Positions 26,430-35,676 of a stretch of DNA of 64,000 bases are shown piece by piece (within the stretch, counting starts at the first letter, position 1; each line of letters starts with the position of its first letter). The stretch comes from Flavobacterium psychrophilum. GTDB taxonomy: Bacteria; Bacteroidota; Bacteroidia; Flavobacteriales; Flavobacteriaceae. The translations under genes and the position numbers were made by a program. Location: positions 58,750 to 122,749 of the forward strand of contig CAMBZB010000001.1 in the NCBI GenBank assembly GCA_945872245.1, read 5' to 3'. The notes beneath the pieces were generated by a model, which saw only the letters and a program-made list of their open reading frames with translations, did not search any database and was not told the origin of the DNA.

Positions 26430-26481
26430 GTAAAAAACTCCATTTTCTTTGTTTTTGGCCATCATTCTTTGAAGTTTTTAT

Positions 26482-26489
26482 TACTTTTG
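26482..26489 (+). promoter_or_regulatory. Bacteroidota -7 box for the exonuclease III gene
   Basis: TACTTTTG matches TAnnTTTG, 17 bases before the ATG at 26507 and divergent from the OlsF-like promoter. Confidence 0.5.
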
Positions 26490-26506
26490 GAACACAAAAA
26501 AATTCA

Positions 26507-27271
26507 ATGAAAATCATTTCCTATAACGTTAACGGGATTAGATCTGCTATTTCTAAAGGATTTATAGATTGGTTGCAACAAGCAAACCCTGATGTAATTT
26601 GCCTTCAGGAAATCAAAGCCACTCCAGATCAAATCCCAACATTAGATTTTGAACTTGCCGGCTACCCCTATCATTACTGGTTTCCGGCTACCAAAAAAGG
26701 ATATAGTGGGGTAGCAATTTTATCAAAAATAAAACCCAATAATGTGGTTTTTGGAACTGGAATCCCTCATATGGATTTTGAAGGAAGAAATATCCGTGTT
26801 GATTTTGAGGACTTTTCGGTGATGAGTTTATACCTGCCATCAGGAACCAATCTTGAAAGGTTAGACCATAAGTTTATGTACATGGATGACTTTCAAAATT
26901 ATATAAGCGAATTGAAAAAAGAAATTCCAAATTTGGTAATTTGTGGCGATTACAACATTTGCCATGAGGCAATTGATATTCACGACCCCATTCGAAATAA
27001 AAAAGTTTCGGGATTTTTACCCGAAGAAAGAGCATGGCTCGACGCTTTTATGAAAAATGGATTCATCGATAGCTTCCGATTTTTTAACAAAGAACCCGAC
27101 AATTATACCTGGTGGACTGTTAGAGTACCTACTGCCAGAAGTCAAAACAAGGGCTGGCGCATTGATTATTGTTTGGTTAGCGCGCCGTTGAAACAAAAAT
27201 TAAAAAGAGCCGTTATATTAGCCGAAGCCAAACATTCTGATCATTGTCCGATATTGGTTGAAATAGAATAA
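26507..27271 (+). CDS. xth: Exodeoxyribonuclease III / AP endonuclease
   Basis: A base-excision repair nuclease of the EEP fold, with AP endonuclease and 3'-5' exonuclease activity. Motifs in order: SYNVNGIRSA, catalytic Glu in CLQEIKATPDQIP, Tyr/Asp/Asn in ICGDYNICHEAIDIHDP, and the terminal KHSDHCPI carrying the catalytic His-Asp pair. The 254 residues match XthA/ExoA. Divergent from the OlsF-like gene and followed 32 bases later by the OmpA lipoprotein gene. Confidence 0.95.
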   Translation: MKIISYNVNGIRSAISKGFIDWLQQANPDVICLQEIKATPDQIPTLDFELAGYPYHYWFPATKKGYSGVAILSKIKPNNVVFGTGIPHMDFEGRNIRVDFEDFSVMSLYLPSGTNLERLDHKFMYMDDFQNYISELKKEIPNLVICGDYNICHEAIDIHDPIRNKKVSGFLPEERAWLDAFMKNGFIDSFRFFNKEPDNYTWWTVRVPTARSQNKGWRIDYCLVSAPLKQKLKRAVILAEAKHSDHCPILVEIE

Positions 27272-27303
27272 AATAGTTCCAAATAACATTAAATTGTAAT
27301 AAA

Positions 27304-28245
27304 ATGATAAAAAAAATTTCCTTCGTATTGCTGATAATTGCACTTTCAACTTCTTGTGTTTCTAAGAAAATATACACTGATTTAGAAAGCAAATACGCCG
27401 ATTTAAAAAAAGAAAACAGAAGCTTATCGGACGAAAACGACGATTTGTTAAAAGCCAAAAGTCAACTCGAATTAGATCGTGATGCCCAAAATAAAGAGTT
27501 GGAAAAAATAAAATCCGAACGTGAAAAATTACAAGCTGATTATGCTGCTTTAAACAAGAAAATGGATGTTTTGCAGGATTCTTATACCGCTTTGGAAAAA
27601 AATAGCAATGAAGCTTTGAAAGCTAATTTGGCTAAAAACCGAGAATTATTAGAACAATTGGAAGCCAAAGGAAAAGCATTGGCATCAGAACAAGAACGTT
27701 TGGATGCAAGTGGAAAAAGATTAAGCGAATTGGAAGCTTTGATAGCCGCCAAAGAAGCCAGTATGCGAAAACTCAAAGAAACGCTTTCGAATGCCTTGAA
27801 TGGTTTTGAAGGAAAAGGTCTGACTGTGGAGCAAAAAAACGGGAAGGTATATGTTTCCATGGAAAATAAATTGCTTTTCAAATCGGGAAGTTGGGCAGTT
27901 AATTCTGAAGGTAAAACAGCCGTTGTCGAAGTGGGGAAAGTATTGGGAGACAACCCGGATATTTCTGTCTTAATCGAAGGACATACGGATGATGATCCTT
28001 ATGCAGGTTCTGGGCCCATTTCCGATAACTGGGATTTGTCCACAAAAAGAGCGACCGCAATTGTAGCCATTTTGAGTGAAAACAAAAGCATCAACAAGCA
28101 AAATCTAACTGCAGCCGGTAGAGGTGAATTTTCTCCTTTGGGAAGTAATACAACGGCGGAGGGAAAAGCCAAAAACCGTAGAATCGAAATTATTCTGACG
28201 CCAAGATTAGACACAATCGCCGAAATGCTCAAGGATATCAATTAA
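27304..28245 (+). CDS. OmpA family outer-membrane lipoprotein
   Basis: A peptidoglycan-anchoring lipoprotein. The lipobox is LSTSC with C18 as lipidated residue. A long coiled coil (about 25-165, Leu/Lys/Glu heptads such as LESKYADLKKENRSLSDEN) joins the anchor to a C-terminal OmpA domain, with LIEGHTDDDPYAG, NWDLSTKRATAIV and AKNRRIEIILTP binding diaminopimelate peptidoglycan. Likely an envelope stabiliser (Pal/MotB-like). 313 residues. Confidence 0.92.
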   Translation: MIKKISFVLLIIALSTSCVSKKIYTDLESKYADLKKENRSLSDENDDLLKAKSQLELDRDAQNKELEKIKSEREKLQADYAALNKKMDVLQDSYTALEKNSNEALKANLAKNRELLEQLEAKGKALASEQERLDASGKRLSELEALIAAKEASMRKLKETLSNALNGFEGKGLTVEQKNGKVYVSMENKLLFKSGSWAVNSEGKTAVVEVGKVLGDNPDISVLIEGHTDDDPYAGSGPISDNWDLSTKRATAIVAILSENKSINKQNLTAAGRGEFSPLGSNTTAEGKAKNRRIEIILTPRLDTIAEMLKDIN

Positions 28246-28261
28246 CTTTTTTAATCAAAGT

Positions 28262-28323
28262 CGAAAGTCATAAAGTCATAAAGATATTTCTTTATGACTT
28301 TTGACTTTACAACTTTAAGACTT
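28262..28323. repeat. Heptad/octad repeat with 12-bp hairpin upstream of the aldo/keto reductase
   Basis: AAAGTCATAAAG (28272-28283) and CTTTATGACTTT (28290-28301) form a perfect 12-bp stem with loop ATATTT. Outside it, GACTTT-type units recur every 7-8 bases up to the start codon. It could end the OmpA transcript. Confidence 0.75.
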
Positions 28324-29361
28324 ATGAAATACACTATCTTACCCAATACCGACTTAAAAATCAGTAAAATTTGCCTTGGTACAATGACTTTTGGGGAACA
28401 AAACACCGAAGCCGAGGGTCACGCTCAAATGGATTATGCAATCGAAAAAGGAATCAATTTTTTTGATACCGCCGAAATGTATTCGGTTCCGGGACGCAAG
28501 GAAACCTATGGTAGCACAGAGAAAATCATTGGAACTTGGTTTAAAAAGACGGGTAAAAGAGAAGAAATAGTTTTAGCTTCAAAAATTGCCGGTCCTAATC
28601 CGGGATTGTCCTATATCAGAGAAAATATGGATTTTTCTCCTGCCAGTATTGCCTTGTCCATAGACAAAAGTTTGACTCGCTTGCAAACCGATTATATTGA
28701 TTTGTATCAATTGCATTGGCCGGAACGCAAGGCCAATTTCTTTGGTCAACGCGGATTTAAAGTCCAAGATGATGCTTGGGAAGACAATATTCATTCCGTA
28801 CTAGAAACTTTAGATGGTTTTATCAAACAGGGAAAAATTAACCATATTGGGCTTTCAAACGAAACGCCATGGGGAATGATGCGTTTTTTGGAGGAAAGTA
28901 AATACCACAATTTACCTAGAATAAAAGCCATCCAAAATCCGTATTCCTTGTTGAGTAGGTTATTTGAAACTGGTTCTGCTGAAATTTGTATGCGGGAAAA
29001 TATAGGTTTATTGGCTTATTCACCCTTGGCTTTTGGTATTTTGTCTGGGAAATATTTAACGGGCGAAAGTCTGCCCAATACAAGACTGCGTTTGTTCCCT
29101 CAATTGGCAAGATACAATAGCGCACAATGTGCCGAAGCCACTCGATTGTATCAGGAAATCGCACATAAAAACGGTTTGACATTGACAGAGTTGTCTTTGG
29201 CATTTGTAAGCCAACAGGCATTCGTAACCAGCACCATAATTGGAGCCACTACAATGGAACAATTAAAGGAAAACATAGCAACGATTGATGTGGTTTTGTC
29301 GGATGAAATATTGAAAGAAATAAATGCAGTTCAGGCTATAATTCCGGATCCTGCGCCTTAA
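28324..29361 (+). CDS. Aldo/keto reductase (Tas-like)
   Basis: An NADPH-dependent oxidoreductase of the AKR (beta/alpha)8 fold. Seen are GTMTFGEQN, the catalytic Asp/Tyr region FFDTAEMYSVPG, Lys in LASKIAGP, His in YQLHWPE, and the cofactor-binding end TSTIIGATTMEQLKEN. It resembles E. coli Tas; the physiological substrate is unknown. I chose the ATG at 28324 (MKYTILPNTDLK) because the earlier ATG at 28294 lies within the upstream hairpin repeat. The last 4 bases overlap the convergent GT51 gene. Confidence 0.92.
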   Translation: MKYTILPNTDLKISKICLGTMTFGEQNTEAEGHAQMDYAIEKGINFFDTAEMYSVPGRKETYGSTEKIIGTWFKKTGKREEIVLASKIAGPNPGLSYIRENMDFSPASIALSIDKSLTRLQTDYIDLYQLHWPERKANFFGQRGFKVQDDAWEDNIHSVLETLDGFIKQGKINHIGLSNETPWGMMRFLEESKYHNLPRIKAIQNPYSLLSRLFETGSAEICMRENIGLLAYSPLAFGILSGKYLTGESLPNTRLRLFPQLARYNSAQCAEATRLYQEIAHKNGLTLTELSLAFVSQQAFVTSTIIGATTMEQLKENIATIDVVLSDEILKEINAVQAIIPDPAP

Positions 29362-31319
29362 AACCCAAATGGCTCTTCCACCTCTAGGGAATCTAAAGCA
29401 ATGGAGTCTTGTACTTTTAATTTCAAAAGCGAGTGGGCACTTCCTGTAAGTTGCAATGGAATGGACTGCCCAATGGTGTCTTCGGGAGTTAAAATCCCTC
29501 TCCGTAACATCAAATGACCCAAGAATTTTTGTTGTTGGCTAGCAAACGATTTTAGCCTTCCTTCGGGGTCAAACTGCCACATAAATTTCCTTGGTTTTGG
29601 AATGATGGTGGCCAGAAACAGACATTCTTGCAAAGTCAAATCAGATGGGTTTTTCTGGAAGTAAAACTGCGCCGCTTCGCCAATCCCGTATACATTTGGC
29701 CCCCATTCGATAATGTTAAAATACACTTCGAGCATTCTTTCTTTGCTGGAGATTCGGTTATTTTCAAGAATGTAAACCAATAAAATTTCTTCCAGTTTTC
29801 GGGACACGGTTTTTTCGCGGGTAAGAAATACGTTTTTGACTAATTGCATGCTGATTGTGCTGGCACCTCGAGAAAATTTCTTGGTGCGAATATTTTTAAG
29901 AATCGATTGTTTGAACGCTTCATTGATAAAGCCGCGATGCGAGAAGAAAGAAGGGTCTTCGGAGGTCAAAACGCATTTTTGCAAATAGGGTGAAATTTGG
30001 TTTAAAGGGGTGAAATTTGGATTTTCATCACCCACTAAAATAGGGCGTTGCAGCACATTATTTATAATGGCACGATAGACGAATTCACTGTTGATTTTGT
30101 TGAGGTTGGCCTCGCCGTACTTGGTGATTTTCAGGTTTTCTTTCTTCAAATTGCTGTCAAAAACCAGTTGATTGGGCTTGTTTTTATTGAACCTATAATC
30201 CAGCTTGTATTCGAAATTACCTTCGACTTGCATTCCTTGAAAATGAGTGAACAAACCATCTGGCAATGAAGCAATAAAATCCTGCGCTTTCATTTTGGGA
30301 ATCGAAACTTTGAGTTTGTAAATGGTGTCTTCTTGGGTTTCGTAAGCCAAATAAGGATGGAATTTTACTTTGTTGAATTGAACCTTAGAACTATTATCCA
30401 TTGAAACAAAATCAGAACCCAACAAGAATCGAAAGTCAAAACGGGCGTTTTTAATTATCACGTCTTTTCTGGCAATTTTAGCATGATTGATCATTAAATT
30501 GGCAATGGAAACAGAGCCATCAATATGCAATTCCCCTCCAGATTTGTTTATGTTTTGAATGCTCAAATGAATGGAATCGAAACTAGACTTCAAACCATAA
30601 CGTTCGTCAAGATAAGGCATTTTGATGGAGCCGGAATCCCTATTAATGAACCGAATATTCGCTTTTTTATTTCTTGGATCTGCAAAACCCTCGATTCGAA
30701 TTCGCTGCGTGAAAGTTTTGGTTTCAACTTTAATCGAAGTTTCCAATTGCTGGTTGACCAATCGCAGGTTTTGGAAATTTAGGGTGGTTTTATTTCCGTT
30801 GTCATTCAATCGAAAAGCAAGATTTTCAATTTTCATATCGGTTGGTACCAGGTTGAGCATATTCGAAATAATGCTGTAAGCAAATTTGGCATAATCTCTT
30901 TTTTCGTTAGAATTAGTTGTGGCTTCGTCTTTTTTCAGGAAAGCCTCAAAATTTTGCCCGTTTTTGTTCTTGACTAACTGCACATAACCATTCTCGATTT
31001 CCAAGGTTCCCAATTGAATATCTCCAATCAACAGTCGAAAGAAATTGACACTGGTTTTTATTTTATGGATGCTAAAAAGCGTGTCAGCGTTATTTGGAAC
31101 CAATACGACATCAGAGAGACTCACTCCTGAAAGGCCAACAAAAGAGGCTGTTTTTGCCGAAAAAGAACTGTTGTAATCTCGCTCCATTTTATTGGAAACT
31201 CTTGCTATGGCTTGTTGTAACAATGTGTTTCTAAAAACAAAAATAGCGATCAGTATTGCCAAAAGTGAGGCTGTAATTATTTTTATCGCTACAATTATTT
31301 TTTGTTTTCGGTTTCTCAT
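29358..31319 (-). CDS. Peptidoglycan glycosyltransferase (GT51) with AsmA-like N-terminal region
   Basis: An inner-membrane protein of 653 residues. After one N-terminal membrane helix (about 8-28) there is a roughly 380-residue beta-rich AsmA-like region, then a C-terminal GT51 domain: TSEDPSFFSHRGF with the catalytic Glu, KKFSRGASTISMQLVKNVFL, EEILLVYILENNRISS, and YFNIIEWGPNVYGIGEAA with the second Glu. GT51 polymerises lipid II into glycan strands. There is no transpeptidase domain. The N-terminal AsmA-like part suggests a lipid or envelope-spanning function beyond simple monofunctional MtgA. Confidence 0.85.
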   Translation of the reverse strand: MRNRKQKIIVAIKIITASLLAILIAIFVFRNTLLQQAIARVSNKMERDYNSSFSAKTASFVGLSGVSLSDVVLVPNNADTLFSIHKIKTSVNFFRLLIGDIQLGTLEIENGYVQLVKNKNGQNFEAFLKKDEATTNSNEKRDYAKFAYSIISNMLNLVPTDMKIENLAFRLNDNGNKTTLNFQNLRLVNQQLETSIKVETKTFTQRIRIEGFADPRNKKANIRFINRDSGSIKMPYLDERYGLKSSFDSIHLSIQNINKSGGELHIDGSVSIANLMINHAKIARKDVIIKNARFDFRFLLGSDFVSMDNSSKVQFNKVKFHPYLAYETQEDTIYKLKVSIPKMKAQDFIASLPDGLFTHFQGMQVEGNFEYKLDYRFNKNKPNQLVFDSNLKKENLKITKYGEANLNKINSEFVYRAIINNVLQRPILVGDENPNFTPLNQISPYLQKCVLTSEDPSFFSHRGFINEAFKQSILKNIRTKKFSRGASTISMQLVKNVFLTREKTVSRKLEEILLVYILENNRISSKERMLEVYFNIIEWGPNVYGIGEAAQFYFQKNPSDLTLQECLFLATIIPKPRKFMWQFDPEGRLKSFASQQQKFLGHLMLRRGILTPEDTIGQSIPLQLTGSAHSLLKLKVQDSIALDSLEVEEPFGF

Positions 31320-31601
31320 AAACAGGAGTCATTTGGGAAAAAGCACTTTACAAATCTAAATAAATTTCATTTGGAATCACAGTCAATGGTGAAAAGTAAA
31401 AAAAGGCATATTAAAAATACTTTTTTCATAAATGAATTCGATAATTCTATGACAATTCAAAATTTTAATGAAACTTTCACTATAAAATTTTTACTATATG
31501 AACAAAGTGTTAAATTGCAACATAAATGGCGTTTACAACGCCTTGTTTTTCACTAAAGATTTAATTTAAACGAAACACTTCTCAATTTTGACTCTTAATT
31601 T

Positions 31602-32624
31602 ATGACACTACCGTATTTAAAAATAGTTGGAAGTAAAATTCATACAGCTGTATTTTTGCTGATTTCGGTTTTAAGCATTGGAATTGTTGGTTACAGATTA
31701 ATTTCGGGCTATTCATGGATTGACGCCCTTTACATGACTGTAATCACAATGACCACTGTGGGTTTTGGCGAGGTTGTTCCCCTTGACGATCATTCTAAAA
31801 TTTTCACTATACTTTTAATATTCGCTAGTGTAGTTATAGTAGGTTACGCTATTTCGGTCATTACAGAACATATTTTGAGTAAAAATAATATTGAAGAATT
31901 AAAAATTAAAAAGATGCAAAAGAAGATTGATAGTTTTAAAAATCACGTAGTGGTTTGTGGATATGGACGAAATGGAAAACAAGTGGCCAAAAAATTAATG
32001 GCATATCAAAGATTATTTGTAGTTATCGAAAAAAATAAGATGGTAGAAGACAGATTGAAATTAGACAATATTCCATATATTATTGGGAATGCCAACGAAG
32101 ATGAAGTTCTTCTGATGGCCGGTATAGATCGTGCTTCCACTTTTATTTCAGCATTGCCAGATGACGCCGATAATTTGTTTGTGGTGCTCTCAACAAGACA
32201 AATTAATAAAAATATAAATATTATTAGTCGAGCTTCTTTAGAATCATCTTATAACAAGTTAAAATTTGCGGGCGCTAATAATGTTATTTTACCCCACAAA
32301 TTGGGTGGTGACCACATGGCATCCTTGGTGGTTGTGCCCGGATTAATGGAGTTTATAGATAACTTGTCTATAGTTGGGAAATCAAATATTAATATAGAAG
32401 AAGTCGCTATTGAAAAATTTAAAAGCAAAAAGACAATAAATACTATTAATGATTTAGATCTTCGTAAAAAAACAGGTTGTGCTATTATTGGATATAAAGA
32501 TGAAAATGGAGACTATATAGTAAATCCAGGAGAAGATTTAGAAGTAGCGCCAAATTCTAAAATCATTGTTTTGGGAAGACCAGAACAAATCGAGGCACTT
32601 AATTTAGAGTATAACATTCTCTAA
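31602..32624 (+). CDS. K+ channel with RCK (TrkA-N/TrkA-C) domain
   Basis: A two-helix potassium channel subunit. Helix 1 is about 15-34, the pore filter is TTVGFGE (variant of TVGYGD) in MTVITMTTVGFGE, and helix 2 is about 67-90. A cytosolic RCK domain follows: Rossmann motif VVCGYGRNGKQVA and a TrkA-C part near 250-340. This is the MthK/Kch-like layout, with ligand gating expected. The 281 bases upstream hold no recognised gene. 340 residues. Confidence 0.93.
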   Translation: MTLPYLKIVGSKIHTAVFLLISVLSIGIVGYRLISGYSWIDALYMTVITMTTVGFGEVVPLDDHSKIFTILLIFASVVIVGYAISVITEHILSKNNIEELKIKKMQKKIDSFKNHVVVCGYGRNGKQVAKKLMAYQRLFVVIEKNKMVEDRLKLDNIPYIIGNANEDEVLLMAGIDRASTFISALPDDADNLFVVLSTRQINKNINIISRASLESSYNKLKFAGANNVILPHKLGGDHMASLVVVPGLMEFIDNLSIVGKSNINIEEVAIEKFKSKKTINTINDLDLRKKTGCAIIGYKDENGDYIVNPGEDLEVAPNSKIIVLGRPEQIEALNLEYNIL

Positions 32625-32690
32625 AAACGATTTTTTAAGTTCAACATTTAAGTTCAAATCTTTACATCTTGCCTAATTTTAAAACACGAA

Positions 32691-32722
32691 AAAACCACAA
32701 CATTTTGTGTGTCGTGGTTTGT
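32691..32722. terminator. Bidirectional hairpin terminator
   Basis: AAAACCACAAC and GTCGTGGTTT pair with one mismatch between the convergent K+ channel gene and the 148-aa gene. A-rich and T-rich flanks are present. Confidence 0.6.
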
Positions 32723-32743
32723 AAAATGACTTGGCTTTAAGAT

Positions 32744-33190
32744 TTATCGTTGTTTGGCCAAATTAATTTGGCGTTCCAAAGGATTATAAAAATCCTTAAC
32801 CTTGGCAACAATCTCGTTTATGGTCATATTAGCCGAGGTTTCAACCGCTTTTAGGTTGGTTTTTCCAAGCCATTTTTCATCTCGTATTTTTTGTTCCAAA
32901 TTTGTTTTGGTTTCTCCCGGGCCAAATATATATAAGTAATCAGAACCCTTGATATTGCTCATCACTGATTTTAGATAATAATTCAGTTCCTCTTTTTTCC
33001 GATTGTCAAATTTTGTTTCGCTGTCACTATGATGACTTCCGGAGAAGGTTCCCTTATTGCCTTCTTTGTTATGATAAACGGTGTTTTCAACTTCCGAATC
33101 TATTTCGGTAATCCTTTCTTCTTTTTTTCCATCAAGAGTAACAATTATTGCCTTTTTACTGTCTATCCAGATGCCGACTTGTTTTTCCAT
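32744..33190 (-). CDS. Conserved hypothetical protein, possibly eRF1/host-attachment-like fold
   Basis: Not recognised with confidence. The 148-residue soluble protein begins VGIWIDSKKAIIVTLDG, has a hydrophilic middle (about 45-68) and a second conserved-looking stretch SDYLYIFGPGETKTNLEQKI (about 84-103). The pattern of an actin/RNase-H-like first strand plus a GPG(E)-K segment recalls bacterial eRF1-like (baeRF) proteins, but this is a guess. No signal peptide. The next gene on the strand (TerB-like) ends 74 bases away. Confidence 0.7.
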   Translation of the reverse strand: MEKQVGIWIDSKKAIIVTLDGKKEERITEIDSEVENTVYHNKEGNKGTFSGSHHSDSETKFDNRKKEELNYYLKSVMSNIKGSDYLYIFGPGETKTNLEQKIRDEKWLGKTNLKAVETSANMTINEIVAKVKDFYNPLERQINLAKQR

Positions 33191-33264
33191 GACTTTATTT
33201 TTTGTGTTAAAAGAGTTATTTTCAAATGGTTTTGTCTATTTGGAATGGTTATATGACGATTGAT

Positions 33265-33675
33265 TTAATGTTCTTGGTACAAAAGCCTTCTCAATTTTTC
33301 GATTAAAGCGGATTCTGATTTATTTTTTCCTGAAAAGGAATTTGTGATTGCCTTTGTGGTTTTCAGGATTAGCTCATTTACTTGGGGCGTGAATAAATGG
33401 GGGTGTTCTTTTTTGAAAATTTCAAAATCAGGAATAATTTTGCCCATGTTCCAATCATTTTCTACTAGCCAGTCAAAAACAATCTCAATTTGGTAAGCGG
33501 CATCGTCGCCAAATTCACTGAGGGAATTTTCAAGCGGAAGCCATTCTTTTTTAACTATTTCCTTGAGCTGTGCAATCTCTTCTTCACGGACTGTTTTGTC
33601 CACGGAGGCAACGCTGAAGAATAGCTTGCCCAGTTGCTGATAGAAATGGATCATAGTTTGGCGTGACGGCTTCAT
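33265..33675 (-). CDS. Small TerB-like hypothetical protein
   Basis: Helical 136-residue protein. The segment LGKLFFSVASVDKTVREEEIAQLKEIVKKEW resembles the TerB/DUF533 helix pattern with an acidic residue after the D-x-x-V-xx-EE turn, where metal binding occurs in TerB. No membrane segment. The start could be the Met at residue 8. No known partner nearby apart from the 148-aa gene. Function unknown. Confidence 0.65.
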   Translation of the reverse strand: MKPSRQTMIHFYQQLGKLFFSVASVDKTVREEEIAQLKEIVKKEWLPLENSLSEFGDDAAYQIEIVFDWLVENDWNMGKIIPDFEIFKKEHPHLFTPQVNELILKTTKAITNSFSGKNKSESALIEKLRRLLYQEH

Positions 33676-33805
33676 TTTCTATATTCTTTTCAAAAGAGAA
33701 AAGAATACTTAAATTTACGAAGAAATAATGAAATTGAAGTAAAATTATTGGGATAAAAAAACCCTTTTTAATTGAATACTAACGGGTTAAGTAAAAAACA
33801 GGATT

Positions 33806-35167
33806 TTACCCAAACAATTCGCTTGCCACATCTTCGATTTTTGCCACCAATCGGATTTTTATCAGAGTATTTTTTAAAGCAATTTTATTGTATTTGGATA
33901 CAAAAATGGTCGAAAACCCTAATTTTTCGGCCTCCTGAATGCGTTGATCCACACGATTTACTGGGCGAATTTCGCCTGATAGTCCCACTTCCCCGGCAAA
34001 ACAAAAATCTTTATTTACCGGAATATCTTCATTCGATGATAAAATGGCAGCCACGACAGCCAAATCAATGGCGGGATCGTCGACTGAAATCCCACCAGTT
34101 ATGTTTAGAAAAACATCTTTGGCACCAAGCCGAAAACCAGCTCTTTTTTCTAAAACGGCCAAAATCATATTTAATCTTTTGGCATTATAACCCGTTGTGC
34201 TGCGTTGCGGTGTTCCATAAACTGCGGTACTAACTAAAGATTGAATTTCAATCATCAAAGGGCGCATTCCTTCAAGAGTAGAGGCGATTGCAGTTCCCGA
34301 CAATTCCTCGTCTTTGTGGGAAATCAATATTTCTGATGGGTTTGAAACCTCACGCAAACCGTTGCCTAGCATTTCATAAATTCCGATTTCGGCAGTGGAA
34401 CCAAAACGGTTTTTTAAGGAACGCAAAATGCGATACACGTGATTTCTATCGCCTTCGAATTGCAGGACGGTATCGACCATGTGCTCCAATATTTTTGGGC
34501 CAGCAATATTTCCGTCCTTGGTAATATGTCCAATTAGAATCACAGGAATATTGGTTTCCTTGGCAAATTTTATCAGTTCGGCGGTGGTTTCCCGAATTTG
34601 CGAAATGCTTCCCGGAGTCGATTCGATATAATCGGTATGAAGTGTTTGAATGGAATCGATGATGACGATTTCGGGTTCTATGGCTTCAATTTGTTTGAAG
34701 ATATTCTGGGTTTTGGTTTCCGTAAGAATATAACAATTGTCGCCGTTTGGCGTGATTCTTTCGGCACGCATTTTTATTTGTTTTTGGCTTTCTTCTCCCG
34801 AAACATACAAAGTTTTATAGGGTAGTTTTAAGGATATTTGAAGCAAAAGTGTACTTTTTCCAATGCCGGGTTCACCACCCAAAAGGATTAAAGAACCTGG
34901 AACAATACCGCCGCCGAGTACTCGATTGAGTTCGCCATCGGTGGTATCCATTCGTATTTCATGACTAGAATCAATCTCGTTTATTCGTAAGGGTTTTGGG
35001 GCTTTACTACTGGAAACAGATTCGCTTTTCCAAGCTGATTTTTCATCTTTTTGAATGATTTCCTCGGCTATCGTATTCCATTCTTTACAAGAATTGCATT
35101 GCCCTTGCCATTTTGAATATTGTGCGCCACAGTTTTGGCAAAAAAAGGAGGTTTTTACTTTGGACAT
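33806..35167 (-). CDS. radA: DNA repair protein RadA
   Basis: A RecA-like branch-migration ATPase acting in recombinational repair. It has an N-terminal zinc finger (CQNCGAQYSKWQGQCNSC), Walker A GGEPGIGKST, the RadA-specific KNRFG motif in LRSLKNRFGSTAEIG, and a C-terminal Lon-protease-like domain (about 280-453) with NITGGISVDDPAIDL and GEVGLSGEIRPV. The 453 residues are typical. No operon partner: panD ends 144 bases upstream. Confidence 0.96.
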   Translation of the reverse strand: MSKVKTSFFCQNCGAQYSKWQGQCNSCKEWNTIAEEIIQKDEKSAWKSESVSSSKAPKPLRINEIDSSHEIRMDTTDGELNRVLGGGIVPGSLILLGGEPGIGKSTLLLQISLKLPYKTLYVSGEESQKQIKMRAERITPNGDNCYILTETKTQNIFKQIEAIEPEIVIIDSIQTLHTDYIESTPGSISQIRETTAELIKFAKETNIPVILIGHITKDGNIAGPKILEHMVDTVLQFEGDRNHVYRILRSLKNRFGSTAEIGIYEMLGNGLREVSNPSEILISHKDEELSGTAIASTLEGMRPLMIEIQSLVSTAVYGTPQRSTTGYNAKRLNMILAVLEKRAGFRLGAKDVFLNITGGISVDDPAIDLAVVAAILSSNEDIPVNKDFCFAGEVGLSGEIRPVNRVDQRIQEAEKLGFSTIFVSKYNKIALKNTLIKIRLVAKIEDVASELFG

Positions 35168-35311
35168 TATTTTTTTGTGTTGCGCATTCCATAATTTAGG
35201 AAATGCCCTTAATAAGCTAGCAATATACTACTTTATTCGCTTTTATGAAATAACGTCAATACAAAAAAGTGGAGAAATGAATAAAAGAGATTGCAACACG
35301 GGCCAAGGTAA

Positions 35312-35662
35312 TTATGTCAAGGAATTGTCTTTTTCATTCGGGAAAATAATCCAAGGCTTGAAAGTTTTGGCTTCTTCAAAGTCTAATGTAGCATAAGAAA
35401 TAATGATAATAATATCGTCCTTTTGCACTTTTCTGGCTGCGGGTCCATTGAGCGTTATTTCTCCAGAATTTTTCATTCCTTTAATGACGTAAGTTTCAAA
35501 TCGTTCTCCATTGTTGATATTTACAACCGATACTTTCTCGCCTTCTATAATGTTAGAGGCATCCATTAAAGTTTCGTCAATGGTAATGCTACCGATATAA
35601 TTTAAATCGGCTCCAGTTACTTTTACACGGTGAATTTTTGATTTTATGACTTGAATTTGCAT
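35312..35662 (-). CDS. panD: Aspartate 1-decarboxylase
   Basis: A pyruvoyl enzyme producing beta-alanine for pantothenate and CoA. The self-processing site is G24-S25 in NYIGSITID, at the canonical position; cleavage converts Ser25 to the pyruvoyl cofactor. K9 and Y22 of the processing environment are present. The 116 residues are normal. It lies 14 bases downstream of panC, so the two last steps of pantothenate supply are co-transcribed. Confidence 0.96.
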   Translation of the reverse strand: MQIQVIKSKIHRVKVTGADLNYIGSITIDETLMDASNIIEGEKVSVVNINNGERFETYVIKGMKNSGEITLNGPAARKVQKDDIIIIISYATLDFEEAKTFKPWIIFPNEKDNSLT

Positions 35663-35676
35663 TTTGCAAAAGTAAA

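Noticed and set aside
35168..35311. Possible small gene between radA and panD
   Set aside because: The plus-strand frame here mostly overlaps panD antisense and the remaining bases have no coding character.
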